From assembly GCA_023432565.1 (NCBI GenBank), contig JAEYUL010000053.1, forward strand, positions 1-24,528: a stretch of DNA of 24,528 nucleotides. Reading direction: 5' to 3'. Of this stretch, positions 1-6,900 are shown piece after piece (within the stretch, counting starts at the first letter, position 1; every line of letters starts with the position of its first letter). A program made the translations under genes and the position numbers. The DNA comes from Actinomycetes bacterium. Its GTDB lineage: Bacteria > Actinomycetota > Actinomycetes > Actinomycetales > Cellulomonadaceae. The notes under the pieces were generated by a model. The model saw only the letters and a list, made by a program, of their open reading frames with translations. It made no database searches and was not told the DNA's origin.

Positions 1-93
1 AATGGACCGATAGCGAGACACCCGCCGCGCGCCTGCGGTCGTCCCGCTGGCATGCGGGGCCGCCTGTGCCATAACTCGTGACCGAAACGAGCT

Positions 94-127
94 GACCCGA
101 AAGAGGGAACTCGAGCGTTTTCGGGAC
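94..127. promoter_or_regulatory. candidate resolvase-binding inverted repeat (res-like site)
   Basis: An inverted repeat of GACCCGAAA (94-102) and TTTCGGGAC (119-127), matching at 8 of 9 positions, is separated by 16 bp containing CTCGAG (110-115). The full length is 34 bp, similar to the accessory subsites bound by Tn3-type resolvases. It lies about 70 bp upstream of a serine recombinase gene, where res sites usually sit. A smaller inverted repeat, CTCGT...ACGAG, is just upstream at 75-91. Binding by the encoded recombinase is inference. Confidence 0.35.
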
Positions 128-165
128 ACCGTTGCCCGCTAGCCGGCTACACCGGTGCACCGAAC

Positions 166-181
166 GCCAGCAAGTGCTGGC
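166..181. promoter_or_regulatory. perfect inverted repeat just upstream of the recombinase gene
   Basis: GCCAGCA (166-172) and TGCTGGC (175-181) form a perfect 7-bp inverted repeat around AG. It ends 18 bp before the recombinase ATG and next to its ribosome binding site. It could be an autoregulatory operator, a further recombinase subsite, or an RNA hairpin in the leader. Confidence 0.4.
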
Positions 182-199
182 GGGACAGGAGGCACACCG

Positions 200-775
200 A
201 TGGCACTTCTCGGCTACGCCCGCGTCAGTACGCGCGAGCAGGACCCACGCCGCCAGGTCGATGAGCTCCTGCGCGCCGGGTGCGAGCGCGTCTGGACGGA
301 CCACGGCATCAGCGGCACAGTCGCGTCTCGCCCTGAGCTGGACGCGATGCTCGGATACGCGCGCGCCGGGGATGTCATCGTGGTCACGGAGCTCAGCCGT
401 CTGGGGCGCACGATGCGCGGCCTGGTCGTGATGGTCGACGACCTGGCCACACAGGGCATCCATCTGCGGTCGCTCACGCAGGGCATCGACACCAGCGCCG
501 CAACGGGCACCCTCCTCATCGGCCTGTTCAGCGCACTGGCGGCACTGGAGCGCGAGGTGCTGGTGGAGCGCACGAAGTCCGGCCTCGCTGCGGCTCGTGC
601 CAGGGGCCGGGTTGGTGGTCGTCCTGTGGTGGTCGACCAGGAGCGTCTCGCAGCGGCCAGGGCGCTCATCGACTCCGGTCAGTCCGTCGTCAGCGTCGCC
701 CGGACGCTCGGCGTGGGCAGGTCGAGCCCGTACCGGGCGCTCGAGCGTGAGCGGCAGATGGCGGCATCCCGCTGA
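200..775 (+). CDS. small serine recombinase (resolvase/invertase family)
   Basis: This 191-aa protein has the size and layout of a Tn3-type resolvase or DNA invertase. The N-terminal catalytic domain opens with GYARVSTREQ, placing the nucleophilic serine at residue 10 next to Arg8. The LSRLGRT segment at residues 65-71 supplies the other conserved active-site arginines. The region around 105-140 (LFSALAALEREVLVERTKSG) matches the long E helix. A C-terminal helix-turn-helix lies at about 150-185 (SVVSVARTLGVGRSSPYRAL). The start at 200 is chosen because a GGACAGGAGG-type ribosome binding site precedes it and because residue 2 onwards aligns with the family; an upstream in-frame ATG at 155 lacks such a site. 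Candidate recognition sites lie just upstream. It may resolve or invert the element whose remains follow to the right. Confidence 0.92.
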   Translation: MALLGYARVSTREQDPRRQVDELLRAGCERVWTDHGISGTVASRPELDAMLGYARAGDVIVVTELSRLGRTMRGLVVMVDDLATQGIHLRSLTQGIDTSAATGTLLIGLFSALAALEREVLVERTKSGLAAARARGRVGGRPVVVDQERLAAARALIDSGQSVVSVARTLGVGRSSPYRALERERQMAASR

Positions 776-836
776 CCGCACGCCGTCCCGCGCACCGCTC
801 TACCCCACCCAACCCCAACACCCCTGGAGGCGCCCT

Positions 837-1181
837 TTGACCCACGACGACGACACCCCGCTGCCGCTGCCTGATGACTGTCCGTACGCACTGACCGCGG
901 TCCGGTGCGGAGTCGCAACCCGCGGGGTGTGGGTCGACGCTGTCCTCACCCACAGCGGGGTCCCGGTCGTTCGTGTCATCCAGCACGGCGACGGCGGCTG
1001 CGACCTCCTGACCCCCGTCGAGCCCGGCGCGTGGGACGCGGTCGACGCCTACCGGGAGTACGCCGCCCTGTGGGGCCTGGGGCACGGCATCGTCTTCGAG
1101 CCCGCCGACGCGCTCACCTGCGAGCTGCTGACGCGGTGGGCGGACGGGGCCGCTGACCCGGCGACCGCGCCGCGCGAGTAG
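837..1181 (+). CDS. hypothetical protein, 114 aa, TTG start
   Basis: I do not recognise this protein. It starts at a TTG preceded at 6-bp spacing by GGAGG (826-830). The longer open frame upstream only overlaps the recombinase gene and is not needed. The sequence is acidic (MTHDDDTPLPLPDD at the N-terminus), with a central part that looks beta-rich (GVWVDAVLTHSGVPVVRVIQHGDGG) and a helical C-terminal part with several tryptophans. It has no signal peptide and no membrane segment. It sits 61 bp after the recombinase gene on the same strand and ends about 145 bp before the tRNA fragment, so it is probably cargo of the mobile element. Codon use is consistent with coding. Confidence 0.6.
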   Translation: MTHDDDTPLPLPDDCPYALTAVRCGVATRGVWVDAVLTHSGVPVVRVIQHGDGGCDLLTPVEPGAWDAVDAYREYAALWGLGHGIVFEPADALTCELLTRWADGAADPATAPRE

Positions 1182-1201
1182 TGGCCGTACAGCCCCTCCG
1201 G

Positions 1202-1220
1202 TTGCACCATATTGCACCAT
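1202..1220. repeat. tandem TTGCACCAT pair
   Basis: TTGCACCAT occurs at 1202-1210 and again at 1212-1220, a 10-bp period of about one helical turn. It lies roughly 110 bp left of the tRNA fragment. Integrase arm-type sites are often short direct repeats beside the core site, so this is a candidate arm site. The evidence is only the repeat and its position. Confidence 0.3.
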
Positions 1221-1327
1221 AGCGAGCCGTCACGGACTGTCCGCTGCTGGCGTGAGTTGTCACATTGAACCGCCGTGACCTGCAATAACGCTGCATTCGG
1301 GTGGCTCAAGAACCCGCAGCCATCTGT

Positions 1328-1371
1328 TTCCCAAGCTGACAGCGCGGGTTCGATTCCCGTCACCCGCTCCA
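1328..1371 (+). other. tRNA-Gly(CCC) 3' fragment, probable integration attachment site
   Basis: The segment carries an anticodon loop with CCC (1330-1332), a complete T arm (GCGGG-TTCGATT-CCCGT), a 3' acceptor strand CACCCGC, discriminator T and encoded CCA (1369-1371), matching the 3' part of an actinobacterial tRNA-Gly. Upstream the match breaks down. CGGGTG at 1298-1303 lies at the right distance to pair with the acceptor strand, but the first pair is T:C, no D stem forms, the D loop lacks GG, and the anticodon stem has a T:T mismatch. It is therefore not a working tRNA. Such 3' tRNA copies are the usual att core of integrative elements, and an integrase remnant starts 97 bp downstream. 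The intact tRNA gene is not in the window. Confidence 0.72.
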
Positions 1372-1467
1372 TCGTTTCCGCAGGTCAGAGCGTCACGGAC
1401 GCTCCGTCGAACCTCCCTGTGACCCTTCTGCTGATCGGCTCGTGCCATAGCGAAGTGTGATCCGACC

Positions 1468-1990
1468 ATGACGACTGCGACCACTGCCCGACACCACCGC
1501 CGCGCCTCCGGCGCCGTCCGCCGACTGCCGTCCGGGAAGTGGCAGGCGCGGTACACGGGCCCGACGGCGCGCTTCGAACCCCTCGGGACGTTCCCGACCA
1601 AGGCCGAGGCCGACCAGGAGTTGGCGCACGAGGTCTCCCGGATGGCGCGGGGGTGTGGCGGGATCCGCGCCTCGGTGATCAGCCGCTCGGGGAGTGGTTC
1701 CGCGGGTGGATCGCGACGCGCGGGGATCTGGCTCCGAGTGCTCGAGCGCTGTCCTCGCGGTTGCTGGAGCGGTGGATCGACGCCGAGGTGCCCGTCGTGG
1801 GCGAGACGCGGCCACGGATCGTGCGGCTGAGGGCGATGTCGCTCGCGTCCGTGACGCCAGCGGCAGTGCGCGAGTGGGACGCCGCCGTGCTGGCCGAGGC
1901 GTCGCGGCGGGCCGGCGAGCGGTGGGCCGGGCGGCGTCGACGCCGAGGCGCGTCACGCCGCGAGCCACGGCCCGTCATCGCCTCGGTGGG
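1468..1990 (+). pseudogene. tyrosine recombinase (phage/ICE integrase), frameshifted and truncated
   Basis: The reading frame opens as the N-terminal arm- and core-binding region of an actinobacterial tyrosine integrase (SGAVRRLPSGKWQARYTGPT, then GTFPTKAEADQELAHEVSRMARG). At a run of five Gs near 1650-1654 the coding sense shifts to another frame, which continues as VWRDPRLGDQPLGEWFRGW and on through LAPSARALSSRLLERWIDAEVP and ASVTPAAVREWDAAVLAE. One extra G would restore the frame. After about AGERW (near 1925) similarity fades, and the whole C-terminal catalytic domain (Arg, His-X-X-Arg, Tyr) is missing; relatives are usually around 400 aa. The remnant runs up against the convergent nucleotidyltransferase gene. 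Its end coordinate is approximate. It shows that the element next to the tRNA fragment can no longer excise with its own integrase. Confidence 0.78.
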
Positions 1991-2003
1991 GCTGAGACTC
2001 CGC

Positions 2004-2339
2004 CTACAGCGGTACCGCCTCCGAGAGAGCGGAGGTGAGGACTTCGCGCGCGAGGGCACCCGACGCCACGACGTCGATCCGCATGTCCAGAAGCGCGGAC
2101 AGCTCATCCGACATCGCCGCGAGGGGCAGCAAGCCGCGCGTGTGCACATCGAGGTCGACGAGTAGGTCGACGTCGGACCCCGGCCCATCGTCGCCCCTCG
2201 CCACCGAGCCGAACACCCTGACGTTCGAGGCGCCATGGCCGCTGGCGATGGTGTCGATGCGGGCACGGTTCGCCCGGAGCTTCGCCAACCGCGGCACCAC
2301 ACCGTCGACCTGACCCTGGAGGCGGGCGGAACCTGGCAT
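2004..2339 (-). CDS. MNT-type nucleotidyltransferase (MntA-like antitoxin), no adjacent HEPN partner
   Basis: This 111-aa protein of the minimal nucleotidyltransferase family carries the motif GSVARGDDGPGSDVD. That is the GS-X10-DXD signature, with Gly44, Ser45 and metal-binding Asp56 and Asp58; Asp89 (MRIDVV) is a likely third carboxylate. MNT proteins in type VII toxin-antitoxin pairs AMPylate a HEPN RNase toxin. The ATG at 2339 is chosen because the protein then has normal family length; an upstream in-frame start at 2408 would run through the shared promoter. A partner HEPN gene would be expected downstream, left of 2004, but only the integrase remnant is there. The gene is either an orphan left by deletion or acts with the divergent neighbour module. 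Function beyond the family is inference. Confidence 0.78.
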   Translation of the reverse strand: MPGSARLQGQVDGVVPRLAKLRANRARIDTIASGHGASNVRVFGSVARGDDGPGSDVDLLVDLDVHTRGLLPLAAMSDELSALLDMRIDVVASGALAREVLTSALSEAVPL

Positions 2340-2377
2340 GGCTTGACGGTAGGGCCGGGGGACCCAACGAGTCGAGC

Positions 2378-2415
2378 GAGTACTATAGTTCTCACGTGAG
2401 TACTTCACGACTCAC
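2378..2415. promoter_or_regulatory. divergent promoter with palindromic operator between two MNT genes
   Basis: This AT-rich spot in GC-rich DNA carries ACTATAGT (2382-2389), which reads TATAGT on both strands and fits the actinobacterial -10 pattern TANNNT in both directions. Predicted starts would give leaders of about 30-36 nt to the genes at 2425 and 2339. Next to it are a perfect palindrome CTCACGTGAG (2391-2400), an inverted pair GTGAGT (2396-2401)/ACTCAC (2410-2415), and a direct repeat GAGTACT at 2378 and 2398, 20 bp apart. The overlap with the -10 suggests an operator that silences both genes. The winged-helix protein at 2425 is the obvious candidate ligand, by inference. Confidence 0.5.
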
Positions 2416-2424
2416 TTGGAGCCA

Positions 2425-3054
2425 ATGGTGGATGTCTCGAACCCGATCGCCGATGTGGTGCCCTCCGCGCACGGCCCTGTGCTTGCCGTGCTGGCGTCGA
2501 CCTCGGCACCGCTCACCGGCCGTGCGATCGCCGAGCTCACCCGCCCACGAGTCTCGCAGCCGCGCGTTGCACGCATCCTCGCCGAGCTCACTGAGACCGG
2601 CCTAGTCGACCGGACCCCCGCGGGAGCCGCGTCGCTCTTCTCCCTGAACCGCGAGCACGTCGCCGCATCGGCCGTCGAGGCGCTCACCTCCCTGCGTCAG
2701 CGACTGTGGAGCAGGATCGCCGATCATGCGGGCGGCTGGGACAACCCTCCGGACGGCGTCGTCGTCTACGGGTCTGCCGCTCGTGGCGACGGCGGCACGG
2801 GCAGCGACATCGACGTCCTCGTCATCCGCCCCGCCGACGTGGACACCGACGACGCAGACTGGCACGCGAACGTCACGGACCTCGCCGCACGCGTCACCCG
2901 CTGGTCCGGCAACCCCTGCGAGATCCTCGACCGCTCCGGCCAGGAGCTTCGGGCCATGGCCGCAGCGGGTGAGCGCCTCCTGAGCGAGATCCGCCGCGAC
3001 GGGCGAGCGATCGTGGGCTCGATCTCACTGGTCCCGGCCCCCGAGGCGGCCTGA
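2425..3054 (+). CDS. winged-helix/MNT nucleotidyltransferase fusion, probable antitoxin-repressor
   Basis: A 209-aa protein in two parts. Residues about 18-75 form a winged helix-turn-helix of MarR/ArsR type (AIAELTRPRVSQPRVARILAELTETGLVDR). Residues about 110-205 form a minimal nucleotidyltransferase domain with VYGSAARGDGGTGSDIDVLV, the GS-X10-DXD motif at Gly116, Ser117, Asp128 and Asp130. Near-identical motif spacing to the divergent 111-aa protein shows the same fold. The ATG at 2425 is used; TTG 2416 and GTG 2428 are alternatives, and the GGAG at 2418-2421 is best spaced for GTG 2428. The stop lies one base before the start of the next gene, so the two are translated together. In HEPN/MNT pairs the MNT protein is the antitoxin; the fused winged helix would let it repress its own promoter. 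Confidence 0.82.
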   Translation: MVDVSNPIADVVPSAHGPVLAVLASTSAPLTGRAIAELTRPRVSQPRVARILAELTETGLVDRTPAGAASLFSLNREHVAASAVEALTSLRQRLWSRIADHAGGWDNPPDGVVVYGSAARGDGGTGSDIDVLVIRPADVDTDDADWHANVTDLAARVTRWSGNPCEILDRSGQELRAMAAAGERLLSEIRRDGRAIVGSISLVPAPEAA

Positions 3055-3055
3055 C

Positions 3056-3433
3056 GTGGGCGGCCGGGAGGACGCGCTCAGCCATCTGCGCAAGGCCCGC
3101 GAGTTCCTCGACGCCGCCGGCCTGGAGCTGGACATGGAGCTCCACTCTGCGGCCGCGTCATCGGCCGTGCTCGCCGGCATCAACGCCAAGGACGCGATCT
3201 GCCTCCAGCTGACCGGCCGCACCGGCAAGTCCGATGACCACCGCTCCGCCGTGCCCGAGCTGGCCGCTGCCGGTCCGGCCGGCAAGGCACTCGAGTCGAC
3301 CTTCCGCCGGCTGCTCGGACTCAAGACCGCCGCGCAGTACCAGGCCGGGCCGATCAGTCGAGCGGATGCGACGAAGTCCGTCGACTGGGCGACACGCATG
3401 GTCGACACCGCGCGGGACGTCACCGGCTCCTGA
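3056..3433 (+). CDS. HEPN-like protein, probable toxin of the MNT/HEPN pair
   Basis: A 125-aa, mostly helical protein starting at GTG one base after the preceding stop. The segment ASSAVLAGINAKDAICLQL followed by GRTGKSDDHRSAV resembles HEPN proteins paired with MNT partners. Arg55 and His62 fit the R-X4-6-H RNase motif (here R-X6-H), although I cannot confirm that these align with the catalytic pair. The C-terminal half (FRRLLGLKTAAQYQ, then SRADATKSVDWATRMVDTAR) looks like further HEPN helices. Family knowledge suggests an RNase held inactive by nucleotidylation or complex formation with the upstream protein; substrate and trigger are unknown. It could also be a non-catalytic HEPN protein that only positions substrate for the nucleotidyltransferase. 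Confidence 0.75.
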   Translation: MGGREDALSHLRKAREFLDAAGLELDMELHSAAASSAVLAGINAKDAICLQLTGRTGKSDDHRSAVPELAAAGPAGKALESTFRRLLGLKTAAQYQAGPISRADATKSVDWATRMVDTARDVTGS

Positions 3434-3455
3434 CCGGCCTCGCCTTCAGCCACGT

Positions 3456-3556
3456 CCGATGACGGGGCGGGCGCGGAGCCGATGACGCCTGCGCCCGCCC
3501 GATGACGCACGCCGCACGACCGATGACGCGGACCGCGCTGGCCCAACGCGTCATCG
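3456..3556. repeat. CGATGACG repeat array with inverted end copy
   Basis: CCGATGACG occurs at 3456, 3479, 3499 and 3520, spaced 23, 20 and 21 bp, close to two helical turns. An inverted copy, CGCGTCATCG (3547-3556), pairs perfectly over 10 bp with the last direct copy CGATGACGCG (3521-3530). Regular spacing on one face of the helix is typical of protein-binding arrays such as operators or iterons. The units are too short and the spacers too small for CRISPR. The array starts 23 bp after the HEPN gene. The rest of 3557-3977 has no convincing gene. Confidence 0.5.
3521..3556 (+). terminator. possible terminator hairpin after the MNT/HEPN pair
   Basis: CGATGACGCG (3521-3530) and CGCGTCATCG (3547-3556) form a perfect 10-bp stem with a 16-nt loop. 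No T tract follows, which is common for actinobacterial terminators. It may instead belong only to the repeat array it overlaps. Confidence 0.3.
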
Positions 3557-3802
3557 CATCGCCGCGGGGGCGCGGTTCCGTCTCGGTTTGGCTCTCGCCC
3601 CTGAGCGAGCTTGCCGCGACCGCACGACCCGCCCCCGGGTGCGACAGGGGCGATCCACCTTCTCCCACCCGCTGCACACCTCCCGGTGGCGACGGTCGGC
3701 GGCGGAACCAGGTGGCTCCCGATGATGTCGATGCACACGCTCACGGCCGACGACGGACACCCCTCGTGTGAGGACGGCCCACGTCCGGGTGCGTCGCCGC
3801 AA

Positions 3803-3862
3803 CGTGACCCAGCGGAGGCTCCGGGTCGTGCGGCAGGAAGCCGGAGCGGGCGCTGGGTCGCG
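3803..3862. repeat. left-flank pair of a 22-bp intergenic repeat, inverted
   Basis: The unit CCGGAGC-N4-GCTGGGTCGCG is present on the plus strand at 3841-3862 and, with one mismatch (CACG end), on the minus strand at 3824-3803. The facing copies can form a hairpin (GACCCAGCG 3806-3814 with CGCTGGGTC 3851-3859). Three more copies lie on the other side of the six-gene block, at 11440-11620. This may be an intergenic repeat family, a transcription-stop element, or the edge of a transferred block. Confidence 0.6.
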
Positions 3863-3977
3863 GGGGGCGGGGGTGAAAGGTGGGAGAGGGTGGCGGTGGT
3901 GACGCGGGAGTGACGGGGGCGAAACGGTCGAGCCGTGGGATGGGGTGCGTTGCGGCCGCCGACCAGGGAGCGACGTC

Positions 3978-6900
3978 ATGGCACGCGAGAAGCAGGGCAT
4001 CAAGGTCTCGATGCGCACCGGGACCGTGGGCGACGCGCCCGCCGGTTCGTCCATGTCCCGGGGGCCGCTGCCGGGCGTGCGCGTCCCCGACGACCAGGCC
4101 GCCGACGGCAGCGGGTCGCGAGCGGACGTCGAGGGCCGGGGGTCGGTACCCAGCCTCGACCTGGAGGACCTCGGCCTGCAGGTCGAGATCGGCATCGACC
4201 AGGTCAAGGAGGTCCTCGAGGACCGCGTGCGCGCCACCGCGCAGGTGTTCACCACCCTGACCGCGGTGCGCAAGGACCTCGTGCAGTACCTCCCGATCGT
4301 GCCCGAGCAGCTCCCGGCCACGCTCACGGGCCGGTTCGTGAACCCCGACGGCTCCCCCGCGGCGCTCGTCGCGGTCCGCGCGCTCGCGCCGCAGGGTCCG
4401 TCGTCGTCGGGGAACGGGACCGCGTACGAGCAGCTGCTGCCGTGGCCGAACCCCGAGACGCGCACCGACGCGCGGGGCGCGTTCCGGCTCGCGCTGCCGT
4501 CACGGCCGCTGCCCGACGACGGGCTGCGCCTGCTCGTGCGCGGCGGGAACCGGATCGTCGAGTACGGGCTGCGGCGGACCGACCTGATCGCCGGCAACGG
4601 CAACGTCGGGGTGCTGCCGCTCGAGGAGATCGTCGCGCCCTTGCCGCGCAGCGTCGTCGCGCAGCTCGGGGACGTGATCGTGCCCACGGGCGAGGACGAC
4701 GTGCTGGGCGACCCGGCCGAGTTCGCGCAGCCCGTCCCGACGTTCACGCTCGGGCAGGGCGACTGCGGGCAGTCGTTCCGGTCGAACGCGGGCGTGGTCG
4801 ACCGGTTCCGCTACTCGATGCTCGTGCGGCTCGTCGCACCGCAGCTGAGCAACCGGCGTCTCGCATCGCGGCTTTCCCGCGGAGACCGGACGTTCGCGTC
4901 TCTCTCGGCGAGCACCGTGGGCCTCGGGCGCTACCTGGGTGCCGGGCAGATCGCGGAGGCGATGGGTGAGCTCGGCTCGTGGGAGATCGTCGAGCGGGTG
5001 CCGATCGAGCAGCCGATCGACGTGCAGGCGTACCTGGCGCGCGTCGAGACGGACCCGCGCTCGGTGCCGAAAGCCGCGAGCCTCGGCATGGGCTACGTCG
5101 TGAAGATGCACCAGACGTGGATCCCGCAGGGCCTGTCGCTGGGTGACCTCGTGTACTCGCTGCCGCTCGCCCCGGGTGAGCAGCAGCGGATCGCGGTGTC
5201 CGACGAGCGCGAGTCGCTCTCGGTGCGCGACTTCGAGTCGATGACCGCCGAGGAGCTGCAGACCTACAACGAGCAGGCGGACTCCTCGACGAACGCGGTG
5301 TTCCAGTCGGCGTTCGACGAGTCCGCGCGCGGCGGCAGCCGCATGAAGGTCAACACGGAGTCCGGGAGCTTCGGCGGCGGGCTCGGCATCGGCGCGATGT
5401 TCTCGGGTGTCGTCGCGGGCCTCGGCCTCGCGGGCGGGTACTCGGACTCGACGACGACCGGGTCGACGTCGAGCTGGCAGACCGCGAGCAGGGACTACGT
5501 GTCGAACGCGTCGCAGGACTTCCACTCGAACCTGAGCCGGCAGGCGGCGGCTCGTCGGCGCTCGTCGCGCACGAGCGTGCGGCTCGCCTCGTCGTCCGAG
5601 CGACGCGAGGTGGTCACGAAGGTGATCACGAACCACAACCACAACCACGCGCTGACCATGCAGTACTGGCAGGTCCTGCGACACTTCGGGGTCAGCAGCC
5701 AGGTCGACGACGTGCAGCTCGTCGCCTTCGTGCCGCTCGAGCTCGTGCAGTTCCTGCCGTCGTTCCAGCCGCGATCGCTCGCCACCGGCAGCTACACGCG
5801 CTCGCAGCTCCTGGACCGGTACGACGGCCTGCTGCGCCACCACGACGTCATCGAGCCGCGGATCAGGTTCCGCCCCGAGCTGGTGCGCGGCCTGAAGGTG
5901 CTGCGTTCGCTCGCGGGCAACCCGACGATGACCGTGCAGGCGTCGTCCGGCAGCGCCTCCGACATCGTCAACCTCTCGATCACGGGCACGTTCCTGCCGT
6001 TCGAGGACCTGTACGTCACCGCGGTGTCCAACACGGGTGCGCGCGTCGGGCCGGTCAAGATGACGGCCGCGAGCGCGTCGGTGACCACGGGTCTGGCGAC
6101 GAAGGCCGCCCTGCTGCAGAACCTGCGGGACCGGCGCAACGGCGCGTTCGAGACGCGGACCGCAGCCCTCACGCTGCCCGACTACATCGCACGCAGCGAG
6201 CTGTCGCGGTTCGAGTTCTCGCGCACGTGGCGCACGTTCAGCTACAAGACCGACCCGTTCGCGGGCATCGACCTGGGCTCGTTGACGAACCTGTTCGACA
6301 TCCTGCGCAGCCTCGACGTCACGATGAACGCCGACGAGCTCGAGCGTGAGCTGGGCGGTCCGGTGGTCGCCGACCCGACGGCCGTGATCGGACCGCTCGA
6401 CGTCATCGAGGCCTACAACGGCGCCGGCGGCACCGAGCGCATGCCCGTCGTCATGCCCGTCGCGGCCAAGCGTCTGCCGCCCGAGCTGTCGTTCGCGGAC
6501 CTGCTGCGCATCGAGGCCCTGCTGCAGCACGTGGTCCAGAACACCGTCGCGTACTCCAAGGCCGTGTGGCAGTCCCTCACGCCTGAGGAGCGCGCGATCA
6601 TGCTCGAGCAGTTCACGATCGGCGTGCCGACAGGCGGGATCCCCGATGCCTCGCAGCAGGTGCCACTGCTCAACTGCGTCGCCAACGAGGTGCTCGGCTA
6701 CTTCGGCAACGCCGCGCTCATGCCGTTCTTCATCCCCGCGACGCTCGCCGAGGAGGCAGGCTTCACGTCGCGCGACGTGCAGGAGGCGCTGCTCAAGTTC
6801 CACCGGCAGGCGTTCGTGCCGCCGCAGTCGTCCATCACGCTGCCCGCACGCGGCGTGCTGGGCGAGGCGGTGCTCGGCTCGTGCGCGTCGAGCGAGAAGA

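Noticed and set aside
597..836. Longer start for the 114-aa protein
   Set aside because: It would overlap the recombinase gene by 179 bp, and the TTG at 837 has the only good ribosome binding site.
1297..1371. Complete tRNA-Gly gene
   Set aside because: The distance and six acceptor pairs fit, but there is no D stem, no GG in the D loop, a first-pair mismatch and a faulty anticodon stem.
1049..1372. Minus-strand 107-aa open frame starting ERVTGIEPALSAWE
   Set aside because: This peptide is a known artefact of reading the reverse strand of tRNA genes, and it overlaps the tRNA-Gly fragment.
1260..1601. Minus-strand 113-aa open frame with DGNRTRAVSLGNR
   Set aside because: The same tRNA-derived artefact in another frame, overlapping the integrase start.
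3456..3556. CRISPR array
   Set aside because: Repeat units are about 9 bp with 11-14 bp between them, and there are no cas genes.
3611..3913. 100-aa plus-strand open frame before the large gene
   Set aside because: It has no ribosome binding site, it is low complexity and it runs through the 22-bp repeats.
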